A stretch of DNA of 6,169 bases from an uncultured Robiginitomaculum sp. (GTDB taxonomy: Bacteria > Pseudomonadota > Alphaproteobacteria > Caulobacterales > Maricaulaceae). Below the pieces are notes generated by a model, which was not told the DNA's origin, made no database searches, and saw nothing but the letters and a program-made list of their open reading frames with translations. Positions 3,800 through 6,169 of the stretch are shown piece after piece; position 1 is the first letter of the stretch; every line of letters begins with the position of its first letter. Where the stretch lies: assembly GCA_938003555.1 (NCBI GenBank), contig CALKXN010000044.1, forward strand, positions 1-6,169. The letters are read 5' to 3'. A program made the position numbers and the translations under genes.

Positions 3800-5066
3800 G
3801 CGTCATTCCGGCGGCCTTAACGATACGCGCATATAACGTCTGCTCGACATAACCATCTGCGGGCAGGTTATTGGCCGCTTGCCAAGCGCGGATGGCTTTG
3901 CGGCTATTGGGGCCGATTTGTCCGTCTACGCCTTGAGTGTCAAAGCCTTGCGCTGTGAGCGCGGTTTGTAACGTCTTCTTTTTCGACAAGGTCAACGCCT
4001 TATCCCCCTTGGGCCATGGATGGGTAATCAGGCGCTTACGCTCAAGGCCGGAGGCGAGGCTTGCGATCCCTGTCACATAGCTGGAGGAGTTATTATAGCG
4101 TTTGACAACGTCGAAATTCTTAAATGTCAAAAAGACCGGGCCTTTGGAGCCGCCGGGCATATAGAGCCGCGCTTCCATCATTTGCGCCGCGTCCGTAAAG
4201 CCGCCCCCTTGATAGGGCGCCACGCCGCGTGCCGCCCATTCGCTTACGAAAATCTTTCGGCCATCCGACAGGCTATAGTCAAAGCCTTCAGGCAGGCGGA
4301 CTTCGGCCATTATCGGCTCGCCCGTGCGCCATCCAAAGCGCGACAGATAATTGGCCGCGCTGGCCAGTGCGTCTTCTTGACTGTTCCACATATCGATATT
4401 GCCGTCTTGATTATAGTCGACGGCATAGTCGCGAAAGGTCGCCGGAATGAATTGCATCATCCCCATTGCGCCCGCCCAAGAGGAGTAAAGTTGGTCTTGG
4501 CGAACTTTCTTGTCAGTCAGTAAATCCAGCATGGCAAAAAGCTGCGCTTCGCCAAATGCCTGGCGGCGGCCATCAAAGGCAAAGCTGGAGAGGGCGCTTA
4601 CGGCGTCATAATTGCCTTGAATTTTACCATAGGCGGATTCGAGCCCCCAAATCGCGGTCAGTGTGTGGCGGTCAACGCCATAATCACGATCAATGCGGTC
4701 AAATATCGCGCGCTGCGAAATCAGCTGGCCGCGGCCGCCATTCAGGCGCGACGTGTTCATCGCGTTCTCAATATAGCTCCAAACAGGTTTAACAAATTCC
4801 GGCTGGCTTTCATTTGACGCAATCGCGTCCTTGCGTAGCTTTGCAGGGCCAATAAAGCCGCGCACAAGATTTGCGTCATAGCCCTTGGCGATTGCGCGCG
4901 TGATGAAGTTGTCTTTCCACGCGTCAAATTTTTCTTGCTGCGTTGCGGTGGAGCTGATGGTGACGGCTTGGGCCACAGGCTGCTCAGCGGCGCTTAGCGG
5001 GGGATTTTGCGGCCCGGCGGCGCAGGCCGAAATTAAAAACGGCACGCAAATTAACATTCGTCGCAT
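3795..5066 (-). CDS. MltB-family lytic murein transglycosylase, lipid-anchored, with peptidoglycan-binding domain
   Basis: A 423-residue enzyme of the MltB/SltB type (GH103), which cleaves the MurNAc-GlcNAc bond of peptidoglycan non-hydrolytically to leave 1,6-anhydroMurNAc ends. The lipoprotein signal is MRRMLICVPFLISAC with the lipidated Cys at 15. The catalytic domain spans about 42-350; WGLESAYG (140-147) carries the catalytic Glu143. GAMGMMQFIP (199-208) and DYNQDGNIDMWNSQEDALAS follow, both typical of the family. A C-terminal PG_binding_1 repeat covers about 360-417 (GVDGQIGPNSRKAIRAWQ). The start at 5066 is preferred because AAGGA lies seven bases upstream; an in-frame ATG five codons earlier lacks that spacing. 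The protein is probably on the periplasmic face of the outer membrane, where it remodels the wall. Confidence 0.93.
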   Translation of the reverse strand: MRRMLICVPFLISACAAGPQNPPLSAAEQPVAQAVTISSTATQQEKFDAWKDNFITRAIAKGYDANLVRGFIGPAKLRKDAIASNESQPEFVKPVWSYIENAMNTSRLNGGRGQLISQRAIFDRIDRDYGVDRHTLTAIWGLESAYGKIQGNYDAVSALSSFAFDGRRQAFGEAQLFAMLDLLTDKKVRQDQLYSSWAGAMGMMQFIPATFRDYAVDYNQDGNIDMWNSQEDALASAANYLSRFGWRTGEPIMAEVRLPEGFDYSLSDGRKIFVSEWAARGVAPYQGGGFTDAAQMMEARLYMPGGSKGPVFLTFKNFDVVKRYNNSSSYVTGIASLASGLERKRLITHPWPKGDKALTLSKKKTLQTALTAQGFDTQGVDGQIGPNSRKAIRAWQAANNLPADGYVEQTLYARIVKAAGMTP

Positions 5067-5187
5067 GGTCACATCCTTCATTGGCGCGGTCTCACCCTAT
5101 AATTGCCCAGAGTTACGGTAAATGAACGATTAAGGTAAATAACAGGCTAATTGTGCCTGCAATGCTGATATTTATGGCCTAAATCTG
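5067..5187. other. Divergent intergenic region, transglycosylase to rpmJ
   Basis: No gene seen. It has a 7-base direct repeat GGTAAAT at 5117-5123 and 5134-5140 (17-base period) and a 5-bp hairpin CAGGC/GCCTG (5143-5147 with 5155-5159). A convincing transglycosylase promoter on the minus strand was not found. The best -10-like block is TATAGG near 5097-5102, with no matching -35. Confidence 0.35.
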
Positions 5188-5216
5188 TTGACTCATCGCC
5201 GCGCGCTCCATAGATA
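5188..5216 (+). promoter_or_regulatory. Predicted sigma70-type promoter of rpmJ
   Basis: TTGACT (5188-5193) and TAGATA (5211-5216) are separated by 17 bases. The -35 is strong and the -10 weak. A perfect 7-bp inverted repeat GCGCGCT (5201-5207) / AGCGCGC (5216-5222) straddles the -10. The expected leader to the rpmJ ATG is about 35 bases. Confidence 0.45.
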
Positions 5217-5255
5217 GCGCGCTTACCTCTTACGAGAAGAAACAAAGAGACCGTT

Positions 5256-5381
5256 ATGAAAGTTCGCAGCTCACTGAGATCCCTGAAGAACCGCCACCGC
5301 GATTGCCAAATTGTGCGCCGCAAAGGTCGTCTTTATGTCATCAACAAAACTGACCCGCGTTTTAAAGCCCGCCAAGGCTAA
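5256..5381 (+). CDS. rpmJ: 50S ribosomal protein L36 (Cys-poor type)
   Basis: A 41-residue L36, a small structural protein of the large ribosomal subunit. It begins [20 protein letters not shown] and ends DPRFKARQG, the form typical of alphaproteobacteria. Only Cys17 is present; the four zinc ligands of the C+ paralogue are missing, so this is the zinc-independent type that replaces it under zinc limitation in species holding both. AAAGAGA lies five bases before the ATG. It stands alone, not in the spc ribosomal operon, which is usual for this type. Confidence 0.95.
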   Translation: MKVRSSLRSLKNRHRDCQIVRRKGRLYVINKTDPRFKARQG

Positions 5382-5399
5382 ATTCCGGTTGGTCATTTA

Positions 5400-5430
5400 T
5401 TGATCACTTACACAATTGTATGTTTATAGC
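5400..5430 (+). promoter_or_regulatory. Weak candidate promoter for the TPR gene
   Basis: TTGATC (5400-5405) is followed by TTTATA at 17 bases (5423-5428) or TATAGC at 19 bases (5425-5430). The 80-base gap after rpmJ has no clear terminator, so the TPR gene may also be read through from rpmJ. Confidence 0.28.
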
Positions 5431-5461
5431 TCTTGCGCCGCCGCGTAGGGGCTTTAATCAT

Positions 5462-6169
5462 ATGGACATGTTGAAAACGCTTATATTATCAGGCCTGATG
5501 GCCTTTGCCGGAGTGAGCGCGAGCGCGCAGACGATTGACCCTGATGCGATCCCGCTGCCGGAACTGGCGCCAATTCCTGAAAGTCCGGATCGCCCTGACC
5601 CCGAGGGCGGCAAGCCAGAGGTGAATGAGGAATCTGTACTGGGGGACGCCATCGCAGAGGCGCGCCCGGATGTCTTCATTCTGTCCCCCGAAAACCGCCA
5701 AGAGCAGCTCGATACATTATTTGGCAAGCTGAAACGCGAAAAAGACCCCAAAGAGGCTGAACTTATCGCCGAAGAAGTTTGGGCGATTTGGCTCCAATCG
5801 GGCAGTCCGTCTATTGATCTTATTCTGCGCCGCGGCGTAGCCGCGCAAAAGTCCGGCGACCTCCCCAAGGCGCGCCGCATGTTTGAACATGTCATCCGCC
5901 TGCAGCCGGATTATGCTGAAGGCTGGGCGCGCAGCGCGCGTCTGGCTTTAGATCAAGGCCGCGTCGCCGATGCCCAAGCCGATATGGTGCAGGCCCTCAT
6001 CCTAGAGCCGCGCCATTTTTACGGCCTGTGGACACTCGGCAATATCTTCGAGCGCACCGGCCAAACCGAAGCCGCCTTTGAGAGCTATTCCGAAGCGCTG
6101 GACTTATACCCCGCACTCGAGCAAGTCGAAAAACGCGTCAAAGCGCTGCGCGGCGCCGCCGAAGGTGAC
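5462..6169 (+). CDS. Secreted TPR-repeat protein (3' end beyond window)
   Basis: At least 236 residues, with the frame still open at the window edge. A Sec-type signal peptide covers about 1-22, with likely cleavage after ASA before Gln23. A Pro/Glu-rich linker (about 26-60) follows. After a helical region (about 78-115), at least three tetratricopeptide-like units lie at about 118-219: GVAAQKSGDLPKARRMFEHV, then WARSARLALDQGRVADAQAD, then LWTLGNIFERTGQTEAAFES, each with the next helix ending in L-P. TPR units bind protein partners, so a periplasmic scaffold is likely; the specific partner is unknown. Starts at 5462 or 5468 both give a good signal peptide; AGGG (5447-5450) is rather distant from either. 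An in-frame ATG at 5420 adds a non-signal-like stretch. Confidence 0.82.
   Translation, partial: MDMLKTLILSGLMAFAGVSASAQTIDPDAIPLPELAPIPESPDRPDPEGGKPEVNEESVLGDAIAEARPDVFILSPENRQEQLDTLFGKLKREKDPKEAELIAEEVWAIWLQSGSPSIDLILRRGVAAQKSGDLPKARRMFEHVIRLQPDYAEGWARSARLALDQGRVADAQADMVQALILEPRHFYGLWTLGNIFERTGQTEAAFESYSEALDLYPALEQVEKRVKALRGAAEGD

Noticed and set aside
5098..5103. TATAAT on the plus strand
   Set aside because: There is no -35 hexamer at the proper distance and no plus-strand gene starts nearby, so it is treated as chance in an AT-rich spacer.
5458..5895. 145-codon minus-strand ORF opposite the TPR gene
   Set aside because: It is Ser-rich with no domain, typical of an antisense shadow. The plus strand has a signal peptide and TPR pattern in the same region.
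1..6169. Search for tRNA, rRNA, CRISPR arrays, insertion sequences or phage genes
   Set aside because: No cloverleaf, regularly spaced repeats, transposase or terminal inverted repeats were seen; the region reads as ordinary chromosome.

Overview
The window looks like alphaproteobacterial chromosome of moderate GC content, perhaps from the Hyphomonadaceae/Maricaulales side. The taxonomic guess is inference. It rests on the 41-residue Cys-poor L36 ([17 protein letters not shown]...RFKARQG), an MltB-type lytic transglycosylase with a C-terminal peptidoglycan-binding domain, and a complete Psp membrane-stress cluster.

Left half (about 1-3341): a phage-shock-protein locus. pspF reads rightward from 2328. 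Facing it on the minus strand, in transcription order, are a 48-codon small ORF (1967-2113), a 51-codon small ORF with a C-terminal hydrophobic segment (1733-1888), pspA (985-1680), pspB (570-815) and pspC (89-586). pspB and pspC overlap by 17 bases. The two small ORFs are not part of the classical pspABCDE layout. A strong imperfect inverted repeat lies between pspA and pspB.

The main point of interest is PspF. It keeps the Walker A motif, the switch Asn, both arginine fingers, the WPGN-REL motif, the C-terminal helix-turn-helix and the Trp56 loop that PspA contacts in E. coli. An in-frame gap of about nine residues removes the whole GAFTGA loop used to contact sigma54, and the Walker B glutamate is Ser. 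In agreement with this, the region ahead of the psp operon has a good sigma70-type promoter (TTGAAA-N18-CATAAT) and no convincing -24/-12 element. The -35 forms one end of a 26-bp near-perfect palindrome, a likely PspF operator. Together these suggest a Psp response rewired from sigma54 to the housekeeping sigma factor, comparable in principle to TyrR or Rhodobacter capsulatus NtrC. This is a hypothesis from sequence.

Middle (3346-5066): two minus-strand lipoprotein genes. One encodes a small Gln/Pro-rich lipoprotein of unknown function, convergent with pspF and only 4 bases from it. The other, upstream, encodes a lipid-anchored MltB-family lytic transglycosylase. A likely intrinsic terminator incorporating the transglycosylase stop codon separates them. 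A second candidate terminator, for pspF, lies inside the 3' end of the lipoprotein gene.

Right end (5067-6169): rpmJ (L36) on the plus strand with a plausible sigma70 promoter, then a secreted TPR-repeat protein whose frame is still open at the window edge. The non-coding stretches are all under 300 bases. The longest are 2114-2327 (psp promoter region) and 5067-5255 (between the transglycosylase and rpmJ).
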